Part shown: positions 33,276-44,699 of the stretch, one piece after another
Layout of the letters: the number at the start of each line of letters is the position of its first letter
Numbering within the stretch: the stretch's first letter is position 1
Assembly: GCA_030847615.1 (NCBI GenBank)
Contig: JAUMIR010000005.1
Location: forward strand, 173,938,596-174,002,595
Origin: Gambelia wislizenii
Taxonomy: Eukaryota; Chordata; Lepidosauria; Squamata; Crotaphytidae
Length of the DNA stretch: 64,000 nt
Direction: 5' to 3'
The notes under the pieces: generated by a model
Database searches by the model: none
The model's input: only the letters and a program-made list of their open reading frames with translations
Told to the model about the DNA's origin: nothing
Program-made: the position numbers and the translations under genes

Positions 33276-33862
33276 TAACAGTGGCATACATTTATGCTAT
33301 GGATCTGCTGAACAGGGTCTTGGCCATAATGCAGGCTTTGGCATGATGCAAAGCTTCCACCACTATGAAGTTCAGCTGGTGTATGCTTTTCTTTATAATG
33401 ATGCTATTGATTCCTTAAACAAAACCTCAAACGTGCTCTGTTTTATTTACAGAAACAAAGACTGAACTTATGCTCAGAAGACCATCATTCAAGCCAAGGA
33501 CACGTGTAATAGACAAGATCTGAAAACATATTAAATATATATGAGGGTAGTCAGAATTAAGTAGTAAATAAGTTAGAATAGAATTGCAAGGCTGTAGTCA
33601 TAAAACTCTGCACAGACACCCTGAGGCACTGAGAATATGCAAACCTGTGCACATTTACTCTAATATTATTCCCACTGTTTTCTGTGGGGCTTACTCTCAG
33701 GTAGATGTACATAGATTGTTGTGCTATGCTAACTAGACCAAGTGCACACAATTCAAATAAATTCAAAGGATACGATTTTTTTTTACATCTTTCCTCCTCC
33801 ACCCCCATTAACTACAGGGGAACACATTTATTAGAATTTACTTTGGGGGGGGTTCTTTAACA
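33276..33862. other. No recognisable feature
   Basis: Unique-looking sequence. Confidence 0.45.
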
Positions 33863-33980
33863 CAGGGATGGGCAGCCTATGCCCCTCCAAAATGCTGTTG
33901 GGCTGGAGTTCCCATCAGCCCTAGACAACCTAGTAAGAGGTTGTGGGACTTGCAGCCCAACAACATAACTTTCTCCACCC
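33863..33980. mobile_element. Short palindromic hAT-like MITE
   Basis: CAGGGATGGGCAGCC at the left and CTCCACCCTG at the right are inverted ends. Internally GTTGGGCTGGAGTTCCC and GACTTGCAGCCCAACAAC form a partial palindrome. About 118 bp, diverged. Confidence 0.55.
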
Positions 33981-34017
33981 TGCTGAAATCAGTTACTCCA
34001 AGGCTGGAGAGATGTTC

Positions 34018-34208
34018 CAAGATAGTAAGACCTGTTTGACAGTGGAATACACTGCCTCAGAGTGTGGTGGAGTCTCCTTCTTTGGAGGTTTTTAAACAGA
34101 GGCTTGATGGCCATCTGTCAGGAATGCTTTGATTGGGTATTCCTGTATGGCAGGGGGTTGGACTAGATGGTCCTTATGGTCTCTTCCAACTCAAAGATTC
34201 TATGATTA
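34018..34208 (+). mobile_element. CR1 LINE 3' end
   Basis: Plus orientation, encoding the C-terminus (VEYTASECGGVSFFGGF-type, normally WNTLP...SLEVF) and the 3' UTR TTCCTGTATGGCAGGGGGTTGGACTAGATGG, ending ATTCTATGATT. 5' truncated. Confidence 0.9.
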
Positions 34209-35007
34209 CAACTCCCACAATCCATTGCCACCAACTATGCTAGATGTTTCTTCTGAGAGCTGAAGACCTACAAAGGCTGCCCATCCTCTCTTACTCCCTT
34301 GCTGTCTGTGCACCATACTTTTGTGTGCCTCCCACCACCATTAATCCTCCTTTCTTTCTCTCCACTCCACAGTGCCTCTCTCCTTTCTTTGCACCTTTTA
34401 CCACGTGTTTCCTACCTGTGCTCACTATTCCCACCTTTTCTCCTTCTCTACACCTCTCTGCAGTCCCATTTCTCAGTGACACCCTTCCTTCCTCCTTTCC
34501 TTCCTTCCTCCCTTCCTTCTTTCCTTATATACTCCACACCCCTCTCTTCTCTCTGCTTTGCCATATGTCTGTCTTCTGTGCCTTCATCTCTGGTTGAGAT
34601 GGCAATGAAGCATCCAAGGAGACATATTAGAAGAGACAGCTTGTGAGACAGAAATGTGTGGGATTTGAAAGGAAAGTTCAGGAACAGAGAGTAACATTGT
34701 GTCGTAAATCTCAATGAGCCATGGGATTTGATCAGGGCATCCAGGGACAGTGTGTAGTGAAAGAAGAACAGATGCCTGGGAACCACCTCCCAGAAAACCC
34801 CAATGGGATGATGTGCTTTCCTCTAGTGGGCATCCTGAATGAGCAATTAGGTAAGAACAGGCCCTGTTCGGATGGAAAATGTAGGGCATTAAAGGACTCA
34901 AGCAGAAGAGGGTAATGAACTCTTTCAAAAGCAGCAAAAGGCTAATTGAGAACAGTGACAACATGGATAGACCTTCAGATGTGCCTGTGAAGAAACAATA
35001 ATTTGAT
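34209..35007. other. No gene; CT-rich tract
   Basis: A TTCC/CTTCC-rich pyrimidine tract at about 34478-34526 makes open frames on both strands. Otherwise unassigned. Confidence 0.5.
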
Positions 35008-35214
35008 GGGGGAACTGTAGCTCAGTGGTAAAGCATGTTTTGCAGGCAGAAGGCTCCAGAACCTTGTTTGATCCTTAGCATCTCCAGTGAATTGCAGATA
35101 GGAGGGGATTGGGTAGCAGTCCCTGTCTGGCAGCCAGGATGCTTGCTGACAACCAGAGCAGACAATACTGGGTTAGATGGACAAATCATCTGACCAGGTT
35201 TGGGGCAGTTTTTT
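35008..35214 (+). mobile_element. tRNA-derived SINE (second type)
   Basis: The head GGAACTGTAGCTCAGTGGTAAAGC carries a good A-box (TAGCTCAGTGG) and a degraded B-box near TTTGATCC. It resembles a tRNA, but the anticodon region and acceptor pairing are not intact. The tail contains CCAGTGAATTGCAG and GACAATACTGGGTTAGATGGAC. Different family from the Sauria-type SINEs. Not a tRNA gene. Confidence 0.75.
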
Positions 35215-35775
35215 GTTGTTTTTTTTTTCATTCATTCCTAATGATTTTGCCAAGTTTCAGTGGAAAGCAGAGACCAGATTGGACTGGGCCAAGGAAAAAA
35301 AAAAGGAGAAGAAAGAAAGCTGAGCAACTGAGACTGAGAATAAGTGGCATTCTCCAGGGGGCAAATGGAAGATGGGAAATTGGCTGACAGTTGCAGGATC
35401 AGAATGAGTGACAGTGTACTTTTTAAGAGAATGAGAGAAAAGTCAGTGGTTTTAAAATGCAGTCAGAAGGGGCTGTTTCCTCCAGTAGCTCAGGGACCAG
35501 GTTAATGGATGGGAACTATAGCTAAGTAGGACAGCAGAGGCCACAAGGAAAAGATTACTCCCCATTGTCTTCTTAATGCCTTCCTGCTTAATGCCTTCTC
35601 ACTGTAATGGCTTTCCAGGTCCCAGACGATAAGGACCAAAGGAAAGATGCCTGTTGGTGTTATAAAATTTGTTCTGAGGACCTTGTGCTGCTACCCTGGG
35701 GTCCAGGCCCCAGATGAATGTGATAATGTACTGGAAGAATGGGTTTTCGGCAAACAGAGGTAATAATATAGGCAT
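35215..35775. other. No recognisable feature
   Basis: Unique-looking sequence. Confidence 0.45.
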
Positions 35776-35930
35776 TGTTATTGTTGTTGTGTGCCTTCAA
35801 GTAATTTCTGACTTATGGCAACCCTATCACAGGATTTTCTTGGCAAGATTTTTTTAGAGAGAGTTTGCCATTGCCTTTCTCTGAGGCTGAGAGAATGTGA
35901 CTTGCCCAAGGTCACCCAGTAGAAATCTGA
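35776..35930 (-). mobile_element. Sauria-type SINE, 5' truncated
   Basis: On the minus strand: core TACTGGGTGACCTTGGGCAAG and CACATTCTCTCAGCCTCAG, tail TTGCCATAAGTCAGAAATTAC, ending in (CAA)n at 35776-35793. The tRNA-like head is absent or unrecognisable. Confidence 0.85.
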
Positions 35931-36494
35931 TGTGGCTTGTCTTGCTGACAGTTGAACTGACAGTTGAATTAACACCATGCTAGTTGAATCTGGGAAGCAG
36001 GCGAGGCAAGATTTTTTGAGGGGGGGTGGGAAGCTGTAATAAGCAAAAAGTAGATTTACCTTAGATAAACTTGTACCTTACGTTTGTTGGAAATTGAAGC
36101 TCCAATGCTGTAGCAAGAAACCTGAATCAATTGGAGTGATAGACAGCTCAATATCAAAGTGAGCTTTGGCATTTACCCCTCTCTTAACCTTTCTAAGTAA
36201 TTACTTGATATAGTGATTGCCACTCTTAGGGCTATTTTCCTCTTCTCTTCATATGTTAGCTTGTTTTTGCTTTCCCTTTTCTAGCTAGGGGTAGTCACAC
36301 ATGGGATCTTCCTCCATGATAGATACTAGCATACCTGCATGCATAGAAGCCAACATTACTGGCTTTTGTAACTAAATCTAAAAATAGACATGGATGTATG
36401 TATATCTTGAAATAGTAAACATGATGGCTGCCTTCCTGCTCGGGACTTGTGTCTTGATAAATGGCTTTACACCTGTGCAAAATTGAACTGAATA
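35931..36494. other. No recognisable feature
   Basis: Unique-looking sequence. Confidence 0.45.
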
Positions 36495-36716
36495 CATGTT
36501 GACTCCCATATCCACAGGTTCAGTATGTACAATTTCACTTATCCACATCCAAAATAATATGTTCTCTCTAGGCATTTCCAGGTCCTCCAATGAGATTCTA
36601 TGGTCAACTTTCAATGTTAATCTCATTGAAAATAATAGGGTTCCCCATTATCCACAGTTTCAGGAATCCATAGGGGGTCTTGGAATGTATCCCCTGTGGA
36701 TACAGGGGTTGACCTA
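36495..36716. mobile_element. Tigger-like MITE
   Basis: Starts CATGTTGACTCCCATATCC and ends GGATACAGGGGTTGACCTA, with TA at 36493-36494 and 36717-36718. The interior carries ATTGAAAATAATAGGG, also seen (ATTGAAAATAATGAGA) at 6756-6771. Non-autonomous. Confidence 0.75.
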
Positions 36717-38288
36717 TAGTTTCACAATGTCCACATTCAACTAAGGGATCCTGTGATGTTATAACATGCATGCATCCATTGTGCAGTGGTAGCCAGTGAC
36801 TGATGCACCATGGCCTGATGTGCAAAGGGAACCAATGTGTATTGGGACACTCCCCCGAAGCATATCTGGACATCCTGTAGGAAATGCCAATGCACAACAG
36901 GAATAGCCAGTGTGCATCAGAAGCACATTGGAACACCCTTACCAGTGTCTGGATGCATATCTTCGCATTTCACTAATAGTGGTCATTGCATTTCTGCAAT
37001 GTAGTTACAGATTCATAAAGTTACGAAGTGTGACTGTGATGTAGGATCTCAGACAAGATTTTTTTCTTTTCTCATTACCTTATTATGTGCAGCCAGAGTA
37101 GTTACTCCCGCTTTACAGCCATAGGCTCATAGGCTTAACCTGCTGTACTCTACTAGTATAAATACCTAGAATTCTTACATGATTAGGGGGAATGTCATTG
37201 CAGTAAAGCAAAGATACAAGTTGTTTAAGAAATCTCTTGACAGGATCTCAAGAAATGGATGAACAGACAACTTTAGGCCATTTATGTCCTACTTCAGGAT
37301 ACCCAAGCCCTCTGATGGAAGGATGTCTCAATATATGTTTTTTTTAAGTGTATTTCATTGGCTGAACGGTTAATCCTAGAGTATTGTACAAAGTCTTTTT
37401 CTACAGTGTATTATTCATCGTATTTGTTCAGCTCATGAACAGAGATCAGTTTTGTGTGTGAGATCATTAGGATACTAAAAGGAAAGGATGCTTCTGGGTA
37501 ACACGATGTAAAAGTAGGTCAATAGAGAGACATTCTCTCTATGACAGTGTTATGACTTAAGGCAACAGCAAATCCTAGATGCTTTGTGTTATGAATTTTA
37601 ATAGCAATTGAGCAGGTACAAATCTAGGTCTGACACATGAGTTCATGGTGTTGAAGGGTAGCCCATTAAGTCCCATCTAAACCTGTATATGATGACAGGC
37701 AGGCTGTTAAATTCTGGTGCATGCCATTCAAGTGTTTCAGTATCAGATTTAATAAATGAGATCTTCTAACAAGATATCATTGCTACAATGCTAAAAAAAT
37801 AAACCAAGCCTCCCATCCTCCCCACCACACATGCATGTATATATTCTCAATTGTCAACTGAATAATTCAGCATTTTTCCAATATCATATGAAGTGTAAGA
37901 GCAGGAGCTGGGGAAAAATGGAACCAATGATGTGGAAGATACAGTGACTAGAGATTGGATTCCAGCTAGATGTCAAGCCTGGAGTATAAGGATGGAAGAA
38001 AATATCTCCACCATGCTCTACCAAATAATTCCAGGGAAACTTGCCCAGATTTTTTCAGACTCTGTGGGAGTTCAACTCCTGCAATATGTCATTTGGTCCA
38101 TGATTGCAGTTTGAATCACAGGATTATGCCATATGTCGATAGCTAGGGATGATTGGTGCTGCTATTAAGCACTCTTGCTGGGCTGTTGGCTGCAGGCCAC
38201 TTTCTGCTTGTGAAGTAGAAGTCACAAGTCCAGAGAAATAAATCCTTTATTAAAGCAGACCAAAGATGGTTTCAATGGAGTCAGGTGT
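36717..38288. other. No recognisable feature
   Basis: No gene or repeat family recognised in about 1.6 kb. Confidence 0.45.
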
Positions 38289-38330
38289 AAAGAGTGCTGT
38301 GGTGTAGTGGTTAGTAGTCCAGACTAGAAA
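38289..38330 (+). mobile_element. tRNA-like SINE head fragment
   Basis: GAGTGCTGTGGTGTAGTGGTT is the A-box end of the Sauria-type SINE head. The element does not continue normally; a 3' half is found at 38800-38925. Whether the two belong to one split copy is unclear. Confidence 0.45.
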
Positions 38331-38799
38331 TGGTGAGGCAGGGCTCACTGGTTAGTCTGGCCCAGAAACTGAGTGGAAAAGTGCCCACACATTCGATTTA
38401 CACTAAAGTGTTTTTAAAAGTATGTTAAATATGTTTAAATTCCTTCTCAGTTTACATTAAATACAGTATATTTATGTTGAAAGGGGGATGTTTATTTCAA
38501 TTGTATTAATTCTAACCTGGTATTTCAGTTTGTCTTATATTACTGCACTAAAAGGCTTACAGGAATGAAGGTTGAAATCCCATCAAAGGTTGTAGTCTTA
38601 CACCACCCTCTTGTACTATCTCCTATCCCTTTATGGTTCTGAGAGAAAAGACAATGGGAAATTCCATTTCTCACCCATTCTCCCATTGAAATACTGTAGA
38701 ATGAATAAGGCTAGAATGAAAGAGGAATACACAGGAAGGATAAAGGAAGCAATACACACACACACAATTATGGACTAAAATCAAGCCCACCTTGATAAA
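38331..38799. other. No recognisable feature
   Basis: AT-rich sequence between a SINE head and a SINE tail. A (CA)n tract is at 38755-38767. Confidence 0.4.
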
Positions 38800-38925
38800 C
38801 AAAATGTCAGATGAAAGCAATGGCAAACCTCTCTGAACATATCTTGTCAAGTAAACCCTATGATAGGTCTGCCTTAGGGTTGCCATAAGTCAAGAATGAC
38901 CTGAAGGCACAAAACAACAAATTGA
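38800..38925 (+). mobile_element. Sauria-type SINE, 3' half
   Basis: AATGGCAAACCTCTCTGAACATATCTTG and AACCCTATGATAGGTCTGCC lead to the tail TTGCCATAAGTCAAGAATGACC and (CAA)n. Lacks head and core. Confidence 0.8.
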
Positions 38926-39949
38926 GTGTAGCCATATTGTTTATAACGGCATTCATTTTTTGTGTGAAAAGACTTTTCCAAAATTCACACATTTCTTCTT
39001 AACTATGATAGCCAAAAAATTATCAGATTAAAAACATTTAAACAGGGGGGGGGGAGGGAAACTGGCAAATTTACCCACCCCTGGATGAGAAAACTTAATT
39101 GTTTTGTCTAGCTAAAGCAGAAAAAATAAGCTTATAGGAAGCAGGTGCATATTCCAATGCAAACTCATATTTTTGTTACTGCTATATGAAGCTGCTGAAG
39201 CCATTGCATCATCTTGTTACACTGCTATCGAAACATTTATCTTTTGATGAAAATGAATAATGATTAGAAGGAGAGGAAGAGCTTAGACAGAAGGGTACAG
39301 AAAAAAAGAGAAAGGAGATGAATGGAAATCCATGCAGAGAAGATGCTAGCAAGGGCATAAGAAGGGCTGAAACAAATTCTATAATTGGAATAACACTATA
39401 AAGGTATACATGAGATAATGAAGGCATGCGCATGAAAAGAAGACTGCTGTGAGAATGAACACAGATGAAAAGAAGCAGACAATTACAGAAATGAAGGCGA
39501 CCAAAGAATTTTTTTAAAGTTTTTTAAAAAGAAGAAAAAATGGTTCTCTTGAAGTCCCTTGAATCCTTGTTATTTATTTTAATAGAAATGTATTGCAATT
39601 TACTCACATTGTCTTTTTCATCTTAATGTGAATAATATATATTTTTTTAAATGGATGGTGTGAAATGGAAAAAAATGTTATCTTGAAAGAATGAACAATT
39701 GAAAGAATGCTATAGCATATGCTTATTAAAGATATGACACTGAGGACATTTTCAGATGATCCTTGCCATGCAAGGATCGCCCGGGAGAGGTTCGTCGCAG
39801 CAGCACGGCAGAGGGTTGATTTTGGACGACGCCGTGCCTGCTGTGAGATCGTCTGTCCCTCTTGCGCTTAGGCTTGGAGCCTGCCGCGCCATATTCGGCA
39901 AAATTTTATTCATGGAGGTTGTGAATAAAATCCAGTGTAGTAACCATCT
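38926..39949. other. No gene; GC-richer patch at the end
   Basis: AT-rich except about 39745-39900, which has several CpGs (GATCGCCCGGG, GACGACGCCGTG). This might be part of an unrecognised DNA element; no termini found. Confidence 0.4.
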
Positions 39950-40562
39950 TAGGGCCTGTCTACACTTGTGGGAAACCCACACATACCTTGTAGCTGCGGC
40001 AAATGTTTTTGATCCACCTCAGCCCCATAAATGCCACACATTTGGCTTCTCCAATTGGAGATTGGCGTATTCTGCCTCACTATTCGTTGTGTCAGAATAA
40101 AAGGGCAGACCTATGCTGATCATGTATACTATAAGTTGTACTATTTCCGGCCATACCACCAGGGCTTTTTCATTGTTGCTGTTTTCTGTTCGATAGTGCA
40201 TGTGAATATACATTGTCCCGGAGTATTGTATGAATACAACTGAAACATTTTAAAAATAATTTAAAAAGCACCAGAGCGAAGTCCCCTCCACTGGAAGTCC
40301 CACCCACCCTGCTTCACACCAATGCCAATTCACAGATGCCACACAGCCAATAATCCAGGTTTCCCTCAAATGCGAAGCAAATCATGAATCTTCCAGATCC
40401 AGAGTTTCCTGCAGAAACCCAAATGAAAATGTGCATCATCAAAAATGTTGTGTGGCAACTGTGCTGTAAATATATGATGAGTACAGGGGATTTTGTTTGT
40501 TTGTTTTTTGTTTTTTGTTTTTTGTTTTTGTTTTTGTTTTGCCAGTCTAGACAAGCCCTTAG
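39950..40562. mobile_element. Non-autonomous TIR element (hAT-like)
   Basis: Ends are TAGGGCCTGTCTACACTTG and the near-complement CCAGTCTAGACAAGCCCTTA. The interior holds a GTTTT-rich tract at 40492-40538 and no transposase. Terminus style matches the elements at 51511-52139 and 52637-53045 (YAGGGCYTRTCTACAC type). No clear 8-bp duplication. Confidence 0.65.
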
Positions 40563-40699
40563 TCTGTTAAAAGAAAAGGGCTACAAAAAGAGTTTTACCT
40601 TAAAAGATAGGCATGTGCAGTCCAGAAAAGGATATGCCATAATAAATCTGTTGGTTTAAATACACAACAAGAGCTCTTGTTTTTGTTGCTCTTGGTTTC

Positions 40700-40940
40700 T
40701 GGGCAAAGTACAAAGTGTTGGTTATTACCTTTAAAGCCCTACATGGTTTGGGTCCAGGTTACCTTCAGGATCACCTCCTCCCATACAATCTGCCCCATAA
40801 ACTCAGGTCCTCTGGGGGATACTTACTTCAACCAGCCAGGACTAGACTGGCAACTGTCACCCAGAGGAACTTTTAATTGGTTGCCCCCAGACTATAAAAT
40901 GACTGCTGGAAGAGATTTGACTAATAAACACGCTGTCGGA

Positions 40941-40990
<50 letters not shown>

Positions 40991-41745
40991 CTTTTCTTTG
41001 CAAATGAAGATTAAGGAAGGACTCATCCCGCACTTTCTGCAAGCGCACTGATGACTGAAAAGGCCAATCCAAGATAAACATGTCCAGTTGAAGAAAGCAC
41101 AGCAGAAGGTCTCCTTGGGTGATGTTTCTGAGTTATGATTCTTTCTGCGTTGTCGTTTCTCTTCAAGACTTGTTGGGCGTGAGTTCTCAAATAAGGCTGC
41201 AGCATTGTGGATAGTGCGTCTCCATGCCTCCCAGTGTGAGACCATGGTGGACCATTGTTGATGATAAATTTGGCTGAGCCTGAGATGTTGTTTCAGGGAG
41301 TTCTTGTATCGCTTTTTTGGAGCGCCCTTCTTATGCTGACCCGTGGCAAGTTCACCGTTTTTCACTATTTTTCACTATTTTTATATAATAGTTTCACTAT
41401 TTTTAGGAGGCGATGGTCCTCCATCCTAGAAATGTGCACTGCCCAGCATAGCTGTGTTCTCAATATCATGGCCTCAATGCTGGTGATCCCTGCTTTGTCA
41501 GAATTTAAAACAGCACTAAAGACCTACCCAGTTGATTTTAATCTATGAATTTTAAATTTGTATTTTAAGTTTATGGATGATTTTAATTTAATGTTTGTTG
41601 TAATCCTATGTGTTTTTCCTGTGTGTTTTACTGATTTTATGCTATATATTGTATTTTAATTCATATTGTATGCCGCCTTAAGCCTTGGGGAGAGGTGAGT
41701 AAGAAATAAAAATTATTATTGTTGTTGTTGTTATTTCAATTCATT
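40700..41745 (+). pseudogene. L2-clade LINE 3' end, split by another LINE
   Basis: The first part (40700-40934) encodes AKYKVLVITFKALHGLGPGY, LQDHLLPYNLPHKLRSSGG and LLQPARTRLATVTQRNF. The second (41497-41745) encodes ALSEFKTALKTYPVD-type end, then a 3' UTR with TATGCCGCCTTAAGCCTTGG and a terminal (ATT)n/(GTT)n tract. A 5'-truncated LINE in minus orientation occupies 40945-41496 with a 10-bp target duplication. Relative of 59393-60060. Confidence 0.85.
40945..41496 (-). pseudogene. LINE 3' end with (AG)n tail and zinc-finger C-terminus
   Basis: Minus strand encodes MILRTQLCWAVHISRMEDHR, then VKNGELATGQHKKGAPKKRY, KNSLKQHLRLSQIYHQQWS, WRRTIHNAAALFENSRPT, SLEEKRQRRKNHNSE and a putative zinc finger CCAFFNWTCLSWIGLFSHQCAC. 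Its 3' tail is (AG)n (plus-strand (CT)n, 40943-40988). The insertion is bracketed by GTCGGAATTT (40935-40944) and GTCAGAATTT (41497-41506). The peptide is the C-terminus of a non-LTR retrotransposon; I cannot name the clade. A second copy is at 42864-43005. Confidence 0.75.
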
Positions 41746-42862
41746 CTATGTTCCTGTTCAAATGCTTAGGGGGAAGTGTGCATTCTGGAGAAAGGGAATT
41801 CTCTGGCCCTGCCTTCTTTGTCATGTCCTCTGGTTGTTCAAGGTTTAAAATTGTGATGGAGACTGATACTCATGGAGCTGGCTTCCTGCCTCAGGCTTTC
41901 CACTTCCAACCCCTGGAAGGAGGTGGAGCCAAACCAGCAGACCACAATAGAGTGGGTAGAGCCAGTACACAGCCCCACTCTACCACTTACAAAATGGTAC
42001 ATATGTGTGGACGAATCCCATAAGAGGTGTCATGTGTTCTGGCAGCAGAATATGCCATAAGAATGGGCTGTTTGGTTCCTTTCAATCAGTGCTTAGGAAA
42101 GTTAGCTTTTTGTTCCTCATCATCCAGAACCTCCCATGCTGCCTGGGATTCTGGTCACTGAAGTGTTGTTGTTTTTTAAATAACATTTCCAAGCTCTGTT
42201 TTCAGTGCAACCAGTGAAAACTTGCACATTCATTTATCATCAGAACTTGCCATAATAAAACTATCTCCTAGTTTATTTCATACATTTGCTGATATTATGC
42301 ACTCTATTCATTTGTTTCTGTCATTTAAGCTGGGAGATCAAGGACACATTTTGAGCAATGGGAAATGTTATTTTTAATGCCTATGAAAAATAAACCATCA
42401 CAGCTCACTAGCATTGATTTCTATGAAACTGCACATTGTAATATCCCTTCTGGTGTCCATAGAAGGTTTTGTTCAATTTCATTTGCAGAAAGGTGCGCCT
42501 TTGGAAGAGCATATTAATTGATATTCACTTTATTTTACTATTTACCAGTGTAAAACTTATCAGGACTTATGAAAATAACCTAAAGGGTCTAAATAGATCC
42601 TTGGAGTCTGGATAAAAGTTAATAATGATTTGCTAATTACATCTCTTTAGCACTAATAACAGATGCATTTATGTTGGTGAAATGTCTTCAACTTTTAAAT
42701 AAATACAAATTTTTAAACAAAATAATTATAATTATAATTGAGAGAGGAAAGGAAGGAGAGGAGACAGATGTTTTGGACAATTGTTGTGAGATGCAAACAG
42801 GTTTTGTCACAGTCACATTGAGGGGCACTTGAAAAGTGATGGATATGTACTTTAAGATGTAA

Positions 42863-42863
<1 letters not shown>
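41746..42863. other. No recognisable feature
   Basis: AT-rich, unassigned. Confidence 0.45.
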
Positions 42864-42909
<46 letters not shown>

Positions 42910-43005
42910 CTTTTCTTCGCAAACGAAGATTCAGGAAGGACTCATCCTGCACTTTCTGCAAGCACACTGATGACTAAAAAGGCCAATCCGAGCAGAACAA
43001 TGTAT
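42864..43005 (-). mobile_element. Second copy of the (AG)n-tailed LINE, strongly truncated
   Basis: (CT)n at 42864-42907 is followed by TGGCTTTTCTTCGCAAACG and AGGAAGGACTCATCC, CTTTCTGCAAGCACACTGATG. This is the same 3' end as 40943-41080. Only about the last 100 bp of the element are present. Confidence 0.85.
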
Positions 43006-44349
43006 ACTATGTATGTTCTGACACTATCTTTAACACTGAATCCTAGACTTTGGGCATACAAATGGTGATTTGTTGTTCTGTTATTCTGTCTCAGTTGACA
43101 GTGGGGAGATTAGGACAGTGATATTTAATATAATAAAGCCAAGTTTCCTCAACATGTTAGAGTCTATGGCACTGACTAGTGATGAACTTCATTAGTTTCT
43201 GACAGAAGAAAAATGTTTTTAAAGCACTCATCATAGACTTTGGATATGCTTTTATCATTGGACTGAAGAAAAAAAAACAAGCTTTCTTTTGCATTTTGCT
43301 TCTATTGTCAGAGAGAAACTTTTTATGTTTTATGATCTTTTCAACCCACTCTAGATGAGTAGCAAACTCATTACCATCCAGAAATTGGTTTCTTTGGTCA
43401 CTGGATCTGATATGACCAAGGTTAAGCAATGTTGTAAATTTGGTGGATTTCTCTGGGAGGCACTTAGAAAGTAATCCCAAGTGGTAAAAGTAGCTAAGGG
43501 CCAGAAGAGCTGACAAGCCTAAAAATGCTGGAAATTACTTAGGGATAGACACTATGAATGTATTCCTGGTCTAAAAGAGGTTTGGATCTTGTATAACATG
43601 ATTCATCCTCTCCTTACTACCCCTTTGTTTGCTTTTCGGAGTGTGTGTTGTGAGTAGAGCAGTTAAACCAACAGATTACTCTGTTGGCAAATCTCTGAGA
43701 TCAGCTGGCAGAAGGTCATTTCCTCTGGCAGAAGAGATTTATGCCTAATCCTAACCCCCTACAGCTAGCATACCTTTGAGGCAGGCTTTCACAATTAAGC
43801 TAAAGCATTTTGTGCATCCAATTATGAGTTCAATGTACCCACTGAATGTAGTGAGATGTACTTCCAAGCAAATAAGCACATAAGACCAAGCTAAGCTTTA
43901 CATCACAGATTTAAGATTACTATCCTATCTATTCTTGGGTGAAGAATGATATAAAAGGAAAGCCCACAGTTGGCCAAGTGGTCAAAGAGTGAACACAGTG
44001 GTACCTTTGTTACCTGAAGAGGTGGGGGTCCATGGAGGCCCACCCATGATGCCAAAAATCTCAGTTATTAATTGGGAGAATTATTAGCTCAAATGGATGT
44101 CTGCAAGATGTCTGGTAACTTTTGGGACCTTATGCACCTATGTATACCAATACTCACTGCAGAAAACTTCAGTTAAAGTAAAATAAAAGTTTTTATTGGA
44201 AAATAACACTGAGGGTACTCACCCATGCAAAACATGCTCACTAGAACCACACAAGGCTAACAAAGAGTTTAAAGCACAACGACTGGATAGGAAAATAGAT
44301 TTGGGAGATAAGGGCAATAATTAGCAGTCCTGAAGAGGGAAATGAAGTA
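43006..44349. other. No recognisable feature
   Basis: Unique-looking sequence; an A-run at 43270-43278. No gene recognised. Confidence 0.45.
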
Positions 44350-44699
44350 CAGCTATCCCTTCACATTTGCTGGGGTTTGGTTCCGTGAATACCCAAATCT
44401 GTGAATACTCAAGTCCCATTATATGCAATGGCATAGCAAAATGGTGTCCCTTATATAAGATGGCAAAATCAAGTTTTGCTTTTTGGATGATTATTTTTTA
44501 AAGAATACAGTTGTCCCTCCACATTCGCGAACTTGACATTCGCGGTTTCGGTTATTCGCGGTTTTGGGAGGGCCCCCCCGGGCCCCCCCAAAACCGCGAC
44601 ACGGGGCCTCCAGAGGCCCCGTGAAAGACATAGAGGGAGCGGGGAGGCCCAGGGAGGCGTCCACGGGGCCCCCGGAGGCGCTCCGGAGGCCCCATGAAG

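Noticed and set aside
35008..35090. tRNA gene
   Set aside because: The A-box is good, but B-box, anticodon arm and acceptor pairing are degraded, and a SINE tail follows.
40857..41365. Arg-Glu repeat protein
   Set aside because: The RE repeat is the (AG)n tail of a LINE read as codons; only the upstream part is genuine LINE peptide.
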